A DNA stretch of 7,783 nucleotides from positions 18,993 to 26,775 of the forward strand of contig PLNO01000139.1 in the NCBI GenBank assembly GCA_003141795.1, read 5' to 3'. Under the pieces are notes generated by a model. The model did no database searches. It was not told the DNA's origin and saw nothing but the letters and a program-made list of their open reading frames with translations. The translations under genes were made by a program, and so were the position numbers. The DNA comes from Spirochaetaceae bacterium (GTDB lineage Bacteria; Spirochaetota; Spirochaetia; SZUA-6; Fen-1364). Below are positions 1-5,829 of the stretch, one piece after another (position 1 is the first letter of the stretch; the number at the start of each line of letters is the position of its first letter).

Positions 1-634
1 CCGTCAGGTCGCACCCCAAAGCCTCCGCCGCGTCGAAACGCGCCTTCTCACGCGCATTGTCCCGAGGAAGCCCCGTGATTCCGACGAAGCCGGCTCCGCG
101 GAGCTTTGCCAGACCCGCAGCCATGAGCCCGAGGGGCCCATTGCCCAGGACGAGCACGCTGCCGCCCAGGGGGATCTGGGCGTTCAACACAGCCGTCAAC
201 GACACGGCGAGCGGCTCGGTGAGGCATGCGGATGCGTAGTCCAGGCCTTCGAACTTGATGAGACTGTTGTACCGCACCGACATGTACTGCGCCATGCCGG
301 GCTGACCCTCCATGGAGTACATGTTCCGGCAGAGCTCGGGATGCCCGCTCTTGCAATCATCGCAGATGCCGCACATCGAGCAATCCTCGACGATGACGCG
401 GTCGCCGGGTTTTACGCTCCTCACGTTTTTCCCGATTTCCACGACCTCAGCGGCGATCTCATGGCCCAGCGGCATGGGGGCGTCACTCCAGTCGCGAACG
501 AAATTGATGTCGGTCCCGCACACGCCGCACGCGTGTATCTTGACCACGACATGGTCCTCGTCGGGGTGGCCGATTTCCTGTTCCCGTTCCTGGATGTCGA
601 GGAGCTTCTTCCCGAACAGTCCCCTGCTCTTCAT
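1..634 (-). CDS. Zinc-dependent medium-chain alcohol/polyol dehydrogenase (C-terminus beyond window)
   Basis: This is the N-terminal 211 residues of a medium-chain dehydrogenase/reductase of the threonine/sorbitol dehydrogenase type. Such enzymes oxidise a secondary alcohol to a ketone with NAD(P). Visible features are the catalytic zinc site (Cys39 in CGVCGTD, His58-Glu59 in GHE, Glu140 in TEPLA), the structural zinc loop Cys88-x2-Cys91-x2-Cys94-x7-Cys102 with an extra Cys85 just before it, and the start of the Rossmann fold with GNGPLG at 164-169. After strand 2 the usual acidic NAD-specifying residue is missing: the sequence reads TGLPRD (187-192). This hints at NADP use or altered cofactor binding (inference). 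The ATG at 634 lies 10 bp after the aminotransferase stop. Its likely Shine-Dalgarno GAGGA (642-646) overlaps that stop codon, so the two genes are probably translationally coupled. The remaining roughly 130-150 residues lie left of the window. The substrate is unknown; the partner aminotransferase suggests a sugar or cyclitol alcohol. Confidence 0.9.
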   Translation of the reverse strand, partial: MKSRGLFGKKLLDIQEREQEIGHPDEDHVVVKIHACGVCGTDINFVRDWSDAPMPLGHEIAAEVVEIGKNVRSVKPGDRVIVEDCSMCGICDDCKSGHPELCRNMYSMEGQPGMAQYMSVRYNSLIKFEGLDYASACLTEPLAVSLTAVLNAQIPLGGSVLVLGNGPLGLMAAGLAKLRGAGFVGITGLPRDNAREKARFDAAEALGCDLT

Positions 635-644
635 GCCTCGGTCC

Positions 645-1976
645 TCATCCCGCCCCGTACAACGCGCCGTCGGCGCCCGGATAGATCGGGTCGTCGGCAT
701 GCGCGACAGCCTGCCCGGGGTCCGAGAACACCTTGCGGAACGCCGCCGCTATCTTGTCCATGAGGTCCGTGCCGTTCGGGGCATGCACGCCGTGCACGAT
801 CGTGTACGTGTCGCATAGATTGACGGCAACGGGAAACTGGGCCGGGTCATAGTTGTACCGGATGCCCTTGTCCTCGTTGATGCTCCAGGGGAAACCGGTG
901 CCGCCGTAGCCCAGCTTGCTCTGGAACAGGTCTTGGGCGGGAACAGGCAGGGTCTGCCACTGGCCGACAAGCGCCCCCTCCTTGAACAGCGCCTTTTCCA
1001 TGGCGATGCGGAACTTCCTCGGTGCGCAATCGACCCCGGCAGCTTTCGGATCGAAGCGGACATTGTACATGAAGTAGACGTGCGTGCTGTCGGGCGGGCA
1101 GTAGGGAGGAACGACGCCGGGGATCTCCGACAGCTGTCGGGTCAGGTAGTTTGCATTGGCGATACGCACGGCGTTGTGCTCGTCCAGGTGAATCAGCTGC
1201 GCCCGTGTGAGCGCTGCCGGCAGCTCCTGGTTCCTGTACATGTAGCCGAGTATGGAGGCGTTGTAGACGCGTCGCCTGCTCACCTCGTCGACCTCGTCGC
1301 CGAAGCAACGGATGAGGGTCGCCTTCTCGACATAGGACTCTTCGTTCGTCGTGAAGAGCCCCCCTTCCCCCCCGCAGAGGTTCTTGAAATTGTTCAATGA
1401 GAAGGTGCCGATATCTCCGATCCTGCCGACCTTCTTTCCCTTGTACACGGCGCCATGAGCCTGGCAGGCGTCCTCGATGACGAACAGCTTGTGTTTCCTC
1501 GCGATGGCGAGTATCGGATCCATGTCCGCGGGACAGCCCTGGATATGAACGGGGATGATCGCCTTCGTCCTCGGCGTGATCGCAGCCTCGAGCTTCGCCG
1601 GATCCATGCAGTAGGTCCTGGGATCGATGTCGACGAAGACAGGAATCGCGTTCTGATGAATGGCACAGGAGGCTGACGCGAGGAAGGTAAAAGCCGACGT
1701 GATGACCTCGTCCCCGGGCCCGACGCCGACTGCAGCCAGAGCCATGTGAAGCGCGGCAGTTCGGCTGCATGTGGTCAGGCAATGGGTCGTGCCGACGTAC
1801 TGTGCCCACTCCTTCTCGAGCGCTTTGACCTGGGGGGCGGTTCCCCCGGCAACGATGCCGCGGTCGAGCACCTCATTGACGAGCCGTCGCTCATCGGGTC
1901 CGATAATCGGCCAATTCTTGTAGTCGCTCCTGCTGATCGACGGCGTGCCACCGGAAATCGCCAGTTTCTCACTCAT
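645..1976 (-). CDS. DegT/DnrJ/EryC1/StrS-family PLP-dependent sugar aminotransferase
   Basis: This 443-residue fold-type I PLP enzyme belongs to the family that transfers an amino group between glutamate or glutamine and a keto-sugar or keto-cyclitol. Asp169 in VIEDACQAHG contacts the PLP ring nitrogen. Lys198 in SLNNFKNL, followed by CGGEGG (201-206), is the Schiff-base lysine. The phosphate-binding loop reads TTCSRTAAL (68-76), with Arg72 where the family usually has Gly (SGT). The N-terminus (LAISGGTP) and the stretch from about 338 to 350 (GQWQTLPVPAQDL) resemble the branch containing scyllo-inosose and 3-keto-sugar aminotransferases; this is from memory, not a search. It is longer than the usual 370-400 residues, with extra sequence around 350-375 and a tail after 420. 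The ATG at 1976 has a good Shine-Dalgarno (AGGGGA, 1982-1987, 5 nt away). It is the first gene of a leftward operon with the dehydrogenase and is divergent from the ROK repressor, its likely controller. Confidence 0.94.
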   Translation of the reverse strand: MSEKLAISGGTPSISRSDYKNWPIIGPDERRLVNEVLDRGIVAGGTAPQVKALEKEWAQYVGTTHCLTTCSRTAALHMALAAVGVGPGDEVITSAFTFLASASCAIHQNAIPVFVDIDPRTYCMDPAKLEAAITPRTKAIIPVHIQGCPADMDPILAIARKHKLFVIEDACQAHGAVYKGKKVGRIGDIGTFSLNNFKNLCGGEGGLFTTNEESYVEKATLIRCFGDEVDEVSRRRVYNASILGYMYRNQELPAALTRAQLIHLDEHNAVRIANANYLTRQLSEIPGVVPPYCPPDSTHVYFMYNVRFDPKAAGVDCAPRKFRIAMEKALFKEGALVGQWQTLPVPAQDLFQSKLGYGGTGFPWSINEDKGIRYNYDPAQFPVAVNLCDTYTIVHGVHAPNGTDLMDKIAAAFRKVFSDPGQAVAHADDPIYPGADGALYGAG

Positions 1977-2013
1977 ATTCGTCCCCTGTCGAGCATACTC
2001 TCATCGTTAGATT

Positions 2014-2044
2014 CATATTTGACTAAATATGGCTACTTTTTAGC
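2014..2044. promoter_or_regulatory. Candidate operator: inverted repeats at the leftward promoter
   Basis: CATATTT (2014-2020) and AAATATG (2025-2031) form a perfect 7-bp inverted repeat around the spacer GACT. Directly beside it, GCTA (2032-2035) and TAGC (2041-2044) form a second short one around CTTTT. The first repeat covers the predicted transcription start of the aminotransferase operon (about 2030) and the second overlaps its -10 box, a typical place for a repressor. The adjacent ROK protein is the obvious candidate ligand (inference). In AT-rich DNA a 7-bp repeat can occur by chance. Confidence 0.45.
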
Positions 2045-2065
2045 ATAATGGTTCTGATAAGTCAA
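2037..2065 (-). promoter_or_regulatory. Candidate sigma-70 promoter of the aminotransferase-dehydrogenase operon
   Basis: Read on the minus strand, a -35 box TTGACT (2060-2065, 5 of 6 to consensus) is followed after 17 nt by a weaker -10 box TAAAAA (2037-2042, 4 of 6). The predicted start near 2030 gives a leader of about 54 nt that would contain the 2014-2031 inverted repeat. The -35 and spacing are good; the -10 is modest. Confidence 0.42.
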
Positions 2066-2086
2066 TACATATTTATTTTCACTTTT

Positions 2087-2117
2087 AATTGGCCATTTAT
2101 ATCCCAAATAGCTATTT
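2087..2117. promoter_or_regulatory. Paired GC-centred palindromes upstream of the ROK promoter
   Basis: AAATAGCTATTT (2106-2117) is a perfect 12-bp palindrome. AATTGGCCATTT (2087-2098) is the same kind of element with one mismatched pair. Their centres are 19 bp apart, close to two helical turns. Both have an AAnT arm, a short GC-containing core and an AnTT arm, and a degenerate relative lies at 2025-2040. The pattern suggests multiple sites for one dimeric regulator, perhaps the ROK protein binding co-operatively between the two promoters (inference). Confidence 0.4.
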
Positions 2118-2142
2118 AATCCGAATTACCACTCAGATTCGC

Positions 2143-2171
2143 TTGAAATTAGTACTGGAAGATTTTATAGT
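2143..2171 (+). promoter_or_regulatory. Sigma-70 promoter of the ROK gene, predicted to make a leaderless mRNA
   Basis: The -35 box TTGAAA (2143-2148) and -10 box TATAGT (2166-2171) each match consensus at 5 of 6 positions and are exactly 17 nt apart. Transcription would start 6-8 nt after the -10, at about 2178, which is the A of the ROK ATG. There is no Shine-Dalgarno in the 15 nt before that ATG, as expected for a leaderless transcript. Confidence 0.65.
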
Positions 2172-2177
2172 CTTTCC

Positions 2178-3374
2178 ATGGCGAAAATTGCCAGGAACGT
2201 GAAGGACCGCGCGAAAGTGATTCGTTTTATAAGGGAAAAGACCAAGGTTTCCAGAAGCGATCTCGCCGTGCAATTCACCCTTGACAAAAAAACAGCCTCC
2301 GCTGTTGTCGATGACCTTCTCGGCGACAGTTTGATCGTTCCCGCGGGGTTTCAGGACTCACTCGCCGGCAGACGGCAGGAGCTTTTCGCGCTGAACGGCG
2401 ACTATGGCAACTACATGGGAATCGATCTGGGCGGGACGCATATCATCGGCGTCCTTACGGATCTGAACGGCAGGCTCCTGGATCGGGTTTTCTTCGAGAT
2501 ACGCCCCGGCCTCCCCGTCGACATCATCATCGAGCAGATGAAGGCAATCGGCCGCCGACTGCTCGGGTCCGACAAGGCAAACGCGGAAATCCGTTCGGTC
2601 GGGATCTGCGCCCCGGGCTTCATGGATGTTCGAACGGGCACGTCTCTCATCGCGGAAAACATCCCCGGGTGGCACGACATCGGCTTGAAGGACGTTTTCG
2701 AGGAAGCGTTCCAACGGCCCGTATTCGCGGACGATTCCTCCCGCGCATTCGCGCTGGCGGAAAAGCTCATCGGCGAGGGACGGGGAAAACGCGACTTCCT
2801 GCTCGTCGACCTCGGCTACGGAATCGGGATGGCGGTCGTCGTGAACGACTCGCTCTACACCGGCGCCGGCAACAAGTCGGGCGAGATCGGACACATGATC
2901 GTCAAGCCGAACGGGCCGTCATGCACCTGCGGGAACAGGGGATGCCTGGAGGCAGTGGCGTCGGGACGGGCGATCGCCCAGGAGGCCGGGCTGGGCATGC
3001 AGGCGGGCAAGTCCGAGCTCCTCAACGGGCTGACGCACGGCAAGCCTGAGACCGTGACCGCGCAGGACGTATCTATCGCCGCGAGCATGGGCGACGAGTT
3101 CTGCGCCGCTCTCGTCCGCGAGGCAGGGCAGGTCATCGGCCTCGCACTGGCGAACGCGGTCAATGTCCTCAACCCATCCCGTGTCGTTCTCGGAGGCGGG
3201 CTCATCAGCTCCAACAGCCTGATGGAGAAAAGCATCGCTGAGGCGCTTCGGGCGTATTCGATGAGGGAGATTTTCCAGGACATGGATCTCAAGGTTTCAC
3301 AGCTGGGAATCGACGGCTCTGCGCTGGGAAGCGCATTCCTCGCCATGACTCGGATATTCGATTCTGAGCAGTGA
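2178..3374 (+). CDS. ROK-family (NagC/Mlc/XylR-type) sugar-responsive transcriptional repressor
   Basis: A 398-residue ROK protein. Residues about 12-55 form a winged helix-turn-helix (SRSDLAVQF, then KKTASAVVDDLL) with the wing ending in GRRQELFALN (64-73). The ROK domain follows, with the phosphate loop DLGGTHI (83-89), ICAPG (143-147), the sugar-contact motif EIGH (236-239), and the zinc site His239 with Cys249, Cys251 and Cys256 in CTCGNRGCLEA; Glu258 completes the sugar pocket. The kinase-type aspartate is retained at 185-186 (ADDSS), but the DNA-binding domain and length mark it as a regulator. It should bind DNA without ligand and release on binding a sugar or amino sugar. It is divergent from the aminotransferase operon, its likely target, and may repress itself. 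The only plausible starts are this ATG and a GTG at 2199; no upstream in-frame start is near. It converges with the M20 gene, stop codons 6 bp apart. Confidence 0.94.
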   Translation: MAKIARNVKDRAKVIRFIREKTKVSRSDLAVQFTLDKKTASAVVDDLLGDSLIVPAGFQDSLAGRRQELFALNGDYGNYMGIDLGGTHIIGVLTDLNGRLLDRVFFEIRPGLPVDIIIEQMKAIGRRLLGSDKANAEIRSVGICAPGFMDVRTGTSLIAENIPGWHDIGLKDVFEEAFQRPVFADDSSRAFALAEKLIGEGRGKRDFLLVDLGYGIGMAVVVNDSLYTGAGNKSGEIGHMIVKPNGPSCTCGNRGCLEAVASGRAIAQEAGLGMQAGKSELLNGLTHGKPETVTAQDVSIAASMGDEFCAALVREAGQVIGLALANAVNVLNPSRVVLGGGLISSNSLMEKSIAEALRAYSMREIFQDMDLKVSQLGIDGSALGSAFLAMTRIFDSEQ

Positions 3375-3380
3375 GAAGGC

Positions 3381-4682
3381 TCAGGCGCAGTACTCCACCG
3401 CGGTAAGGACCATGATGCGGATGAGCGACAGTACGCTCTCCACGTCGACGTATTCATCGATCCCGTGAGGATTGCCCCCCCGGGGGCCGACCACGGCGAC
3501 CTCCGTGCGTGACGCCTTGCGGAAAGTGAAGGCATCCGTCGCGAACGGAATCCCCCGTTCGTCGTGGGAGAGCCCGAGCCGGGCGTAGGCATTGCGGATG
3601 CACGTCAGTGCGGGATGATACCTGTCCGTGCGATGCCCTTCGAGGAATCGGATCACGGGCTGGAAGTCCGGCGCGGCGGCGCTCCCGTTTCGGATTTCTT
3701 TCAGCTCCTCTTCCAGAAAATCGACAAGGTCCCGTGTCGCTTCCGCAGCACTTCGATCGGCAAAGGTTTCCTGCCAGAAGTACAGATGCCCCGTCGTCGG
3801 CACGGCGCCGGACTCGGCGTAGGTGCTCCCCCCCGAGGCGAGCTGGTAGATGAGAAGCCGCACGCGCATGTCGCGATCGAACGCCGGCGGAGGGGGTACC
3901 GCGGCAAGGCGCCGGTCGTATTTTTCCAACGCCAGAGCGACCCTGCTCAACGTAGGGATGGGATTGGCGTGCGTCATGTCCGCACCGATTCCTCCCGCCC
4001 CCTTCTCAACGACCGTTGCCTTCATGACGAGGTCGCCGATCGTCTCGATGCCGACGGCAAGCTCGCTGGGCTCCGCAAGGATCGCAAAATCGATGTCGGG
4101 ATGCCGAAGCCGTGCGGCAAGGGTCCCATTGGCGCCGCCGTTTTCTTCGTCGACCACGCTTTCAGCGTACACGTCGCCCTTGAGCTCTATTCCCAGGTCG
4201 TGCAGGCACTTCAGCGCGAAGAATCCTGAAGCGGTGCCCGCTTTCATGTCGATGGCGCCCCTTCCATACAGACGCCCGTCACGGATCTCTCCGCTGAACG
4301 GATCCGGAAAGACGGTCCACGTCTTTCCGTAGGAAGGCATCGTATCCATGTGGCCTGAAAACACGAGAGACCTGCCGCCTCCTTTGCCCGGGCGACGAGC
4401 GACAAGGAGGGGCCGGCCGGCGTAGATCCTCTCCCGCCCTTCGATCGTGGGGAAAAAGAGGGGATGCGCGCGGACGCCCGGCACGTCGTCGACCTCGAAC
4501 ATCTCGAGGTCTTTCGCAGCCACGAATCGTGCCGCACTCTCGTGGAGGAACTCCTGCCCGGGTTTCTCATTGCCGCCCGGGGGCAGGTTCTCTGTCCTTA
4601 TACGGATCAGGGAGGAGATGGTGTGCAGTATCTCCTCCCTGCCGCTCTCGACCCATCGGTTCACGTCATCAACGAATCCCAT
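3381..4682 (-). CDS. M20-family metallohydrolase (ArgE/DapE-like deacylase or dipeptidase)
   Basis: A 433-residue di-zinc amidohydrolase of the acetylornithine deacetylase/DapE type, which removes an acyl group from an amine or cleaves a dipeptide. All metal and catalytic residues are visible, numbered from the ATG at 4682: His111 and Asp113 (SGHMD), bridging Asp145 (GRGAIDMK), general base Glu179 with ligand Glu180 (VVDEEN), Glu204 (LAEPSE), and the final His406 (GGNPHG). The central dimerisation segment (about 225-335) has an unusual glycine-rich start (GAGGIGADMTH) and a proline run, PPPPA, near 265. There is no signal peptide, so it is probably cytoplasmic. An in-frame TTG at 4691 would add three residues; I prefer the ATG. 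Neither has a clear Shine-Dalgarno, and it follows the NagB-like gene by 24 bp, so coupled translation is likely. Context suggests N-deacylation of an amino sugar or related amine before the NagB-like step (inference). The substrate is not shown by sequence. Confidence 0.92.
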   Translation of the reverse strand: MGFVDDVNRWVESGREEILHTISSLIRIRTENLPPGGNEKPGQEFLHESAARFVAAKDLEMFEVDDVPGVRAHPLFFPTIEGRERIYAGRPLLVARRPGKGGGRSLVFSGHMDTMPSYGKTWTVFPDPFSGEIRDGRLYGRGAIDMKAGTASGFFALKCLHDLGIELKGDVYAESVVDEENGGANGTLAARLRHPDIDFAILAEPSELAVGIETIGDLVMKATVVEKGAGGIGADMTHANPIPTLSRVALALEKYDRRLAAVPPPPAFDRDMRVRLLIYQLASGGSTYAESGAVPTTGHLYFWQETFADRSAAEATRDLVDFLEEELKEIRNGSAAAPDFQPVIRFLEGHRTDRYHPALTCIRNAYARLGLSHDERGIPFATDAFTFRKASRTEVAVVGPRGGNPHGIDEYVDVESVLSLIRIMVLTAVEYCA

Positions 4683-4706
4683 GGCGCGCAACCGCTCAAC
4701 GAGGGC

Positions 4707-5699
4707 TCATGCCGTGAGCTCGATCTTCAGGTCGTCGGCGACCGGATCGATGATGATGAAGTCCCCCGGCGCCGTTCGAAGCAGCGAGCAGGGGATCTCG
4801 GGGACGATCGGGCCGTGCAGGGCGAGGCGCGTGATGAACTTCTGCCACACGATGCCGCCGGCATATGTGCCGTCCGCTGTGAGTCCGCACCCGTCGTTCC
4901 ACCAGGAGCGGAAGTCGGCGTTGAGGAGGGTCGTGGAGCCGGTCGTGTACGCCTTCGGGGGAACGAACGGCCATGCGCCGCTCATGTCGGTGATCGCCAT
5001 CTGGATCGTCGAGATGGGATGGAAGGCGATGAGGCGGGGCGTGCCCTTCTTCCATTCCTCGATGCTCATGCCGTTCTCCTTGGCCAGATGCGGGTCCCAG
5101 AACGAATAGTGGCCGGAAAGTCCCGTGCCTCCATACACGATGTTGGCGCCCTTTGCCGCGGCGTCCCTGCGCGCCTCGAGTATCATCTCATCGTAGTGGT
5201 TGATGTTCTTTTTAGAGGGGAAATGGACCTGTTTTTCAGGGATCCTGAGCTTCGGGTCGAGCCGGGAGATGAACTGCTTTTCGATCGTGTAATGGAATGA
5301 GCCCGGCCAGCTCGGATCGATGTCGTTGCCGTTTTCGTCCGTGTACTCGTCCATCGAGAAGTAGTGCACGTGATGGAGAGGGACGCGGAGGGCGTTCACC
5401 ATGTCGGCGAGCATCTGATACTGAAAGATCGGCCCTGTCGGGAAGACGCCGACGAACTGTTTGCCTTCGTCGAGGGCTCTCTTGATGCGAACGAGCATGT
5501 CCAGGGCCATCTGGAAATGGAAGTCCTTGACGGGAGCGATGCGGGCCTTGAACTGAGGATGCGTGCCTTCGGGGAGGGAGCAGAGATCCTGCTTGTGAAT
5601 CTTGGCGACCTTCTTGCATACCTCCATGTCCCGGAAGGCCAGGAACTCGGCGGGCTTGAAATTGATGAGGTCAATGTCAGGATTGAAATCGGGTTTCAT
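4707..5699 (-). CDS. Glucosamine-6-phosphate deaminase/isomerase (NagB)-like protein with altered active site
   Basis: A 330-residue protein with the NagB/6-phosphogluconolactonase fold, longer than the classical NagB of about 266. Family landmarks are the phosphate-binding turn FPTGP (86-90), SMDEY (115-119) with Asp117 matching the E. coli NagB proton-transfer Asp72, and GGTGLSGHYSFWDP (190-203) matching its GGVGNDGHIAFNEP. In that motif the ring-opening triad Asp141-His143-Glu148 becomes Ser195-His197-Asp202. Standard deamination of glucosamine-6-phosphate may therefore be changed; it could be an isomerase or deaminase for another amino sugar, or one using an open-chain substrate (inference). 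The start is set by an ideal Shine-Dalgarno before the ATG at 5699; longer in-frame extensions to 5831 would overlap the regulator gene. The C-terminal half also has a Trp-rich stretch (RSWWNDG, about 264-270) and no kin that I recognise. It is the first gene of a leftward operon with the M20 hydrolase, divergent from the PocR-AraC regulator. Confidence 0.85.
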   Translation of the reverse strand: MKPDFNPDIDLINFKPAEFLAFRDMEVCKKVAKIHKQDLCSLPEGTHPQFKARIAPVKDFHFQMALDMLVRIKRALDEGKQFVGVFPTGPIFQYQMLADMVNALRVPLHHVHYFSMDEYTDENGNDIDPSWPGSFHYTIEKQFISRLDPKLRIPEKQVHFPSKKNINHYDEMILEARRDAAAKGANIVYGGTGLSGHYSFWDPHLAKENGMSIEEWKKGTPRLIAFHPISTIQMAITDMSGAWPFVPPKAYTTGSTTLLNADFRSWWNDGCGLTADGTYAGGIVWQKFITRLALHGPIVPEIPCSLLRTAPGDFIIIDPVADDLKIELTA

Positions 5700-5705
5700 C
5701 TCTGT

Positions 5706-5710
5706 CCTCC
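5706..5710 (-). promoter_or_regulatory. Shine-Dalgarno that fixes the NagB-like start
   Basis: GGAGG on the minus strand lies 6 nt before the ATG at 5699. No comparable site precedes the in-frame starts further upstream, so the shorter protein is the right one. Confidence 0.8.
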
Positions 5711-5730
5711 ATCCCGGCAGGGTACCACGG

Positions 5731-5740
5731 CCGTCGACGG
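5731..5740. promoter_or_regulatory. 10-bp palindrome in the NagB-like/AraC divergent region
   Basis: CCGTCGACGG is a perfect palindrome 31 bp upstream of the NagB-like ATG. A second perfect 10-bp palindrome lies at 5797-5806, with centres 66 bp apart. It could be a regulator site, but GC-rich palindromes of this size also arise by chance. I found no convincing leftward -35/-10 pair in this region. Confidence 0.25.
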
Positions 5741-5783
5741 AGAGAAACTGCAATAAACCAAGATAGTTCTGGAAAAATCTCTC

Positions 5784-5812
5784 TTGACAGCGTGCCGGCC
5801 ATGGCCTAGATT
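5784..5812 (+). promoter_or_regulatory. Sigma-70 promoter of the PocR-AraC gene with palindromic spacer
   Basis: A perfect -35 box TTGACA (5784-5789), a 17-nt spacer, and -10 box TAGATT (5807-5812, 4 of 6). The last ten spacer bases, GGCCATGGCC (5797-5806), are a perfect palindrome next to the -10 and could be an operator. The predicted start near 5817-5820 leaves a leader of only about 10-13 nt, with the Shine-Dalgarno (AGGGGA, 5817-5822) at or across its 5' end. Confidence 0.6.
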
Positions 5813-5829
5813 TCGCAGGGGAAAGTGGC

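Larger units (their letters stand above)
1977..2177. promoter_or_regulatory. AT-rich divergent intergenic control region
   Basis: This 201-bp spacer lies between the leftward aminotransferase operon and the rightward ROK repressor gene. From 2001 to 2177 I count 52 G/C of 177 (about 29%), against roughly 60-65% in neighbouring coding lines. It holds one candidate promoter for each direction and at least three palindromic elements, described separately. I see no small ORF or RNA gene in it. Confidence 0.8.

Noticed and set aside
2014..2074. Direct repeat of CATATTT at 2014-2020 and 2068-2074
   Set aside because: Seven bases in very AT-rich DNA, 54 bp apart, without matching flanks; likely chance.
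2178..3374. ROK protein as a sugar kinase
   Set aside because: A winged helix-turn-helix of about 75 residues precedes the ROK domain and the length (398) fits repressors, not kinases of about 300.
3564..4229. Plus-strand open frame of 221 codons opposite the M20 gene
   Set aside because: Arg/Gly-rich composition without recognisable domains; it mirrors the codon pattern of the M20 gene.
4464..5300. Long plus-strand open frame (278 codons) opposite the NagB-like and M20 genes
   Set aside because: It is antisense to two genes with clear family motifs, shows no motif of its own and spans their junction; GC-rich genes commonly create such open antisense frames.
5740..5784. GAGAGA (5740-5745) facing TCTCTC (5778-5783) as a stem or operator
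   Set aside because: Only 6-bp arms with a 32-nt gap and simple sequence; not enough to support a structure.
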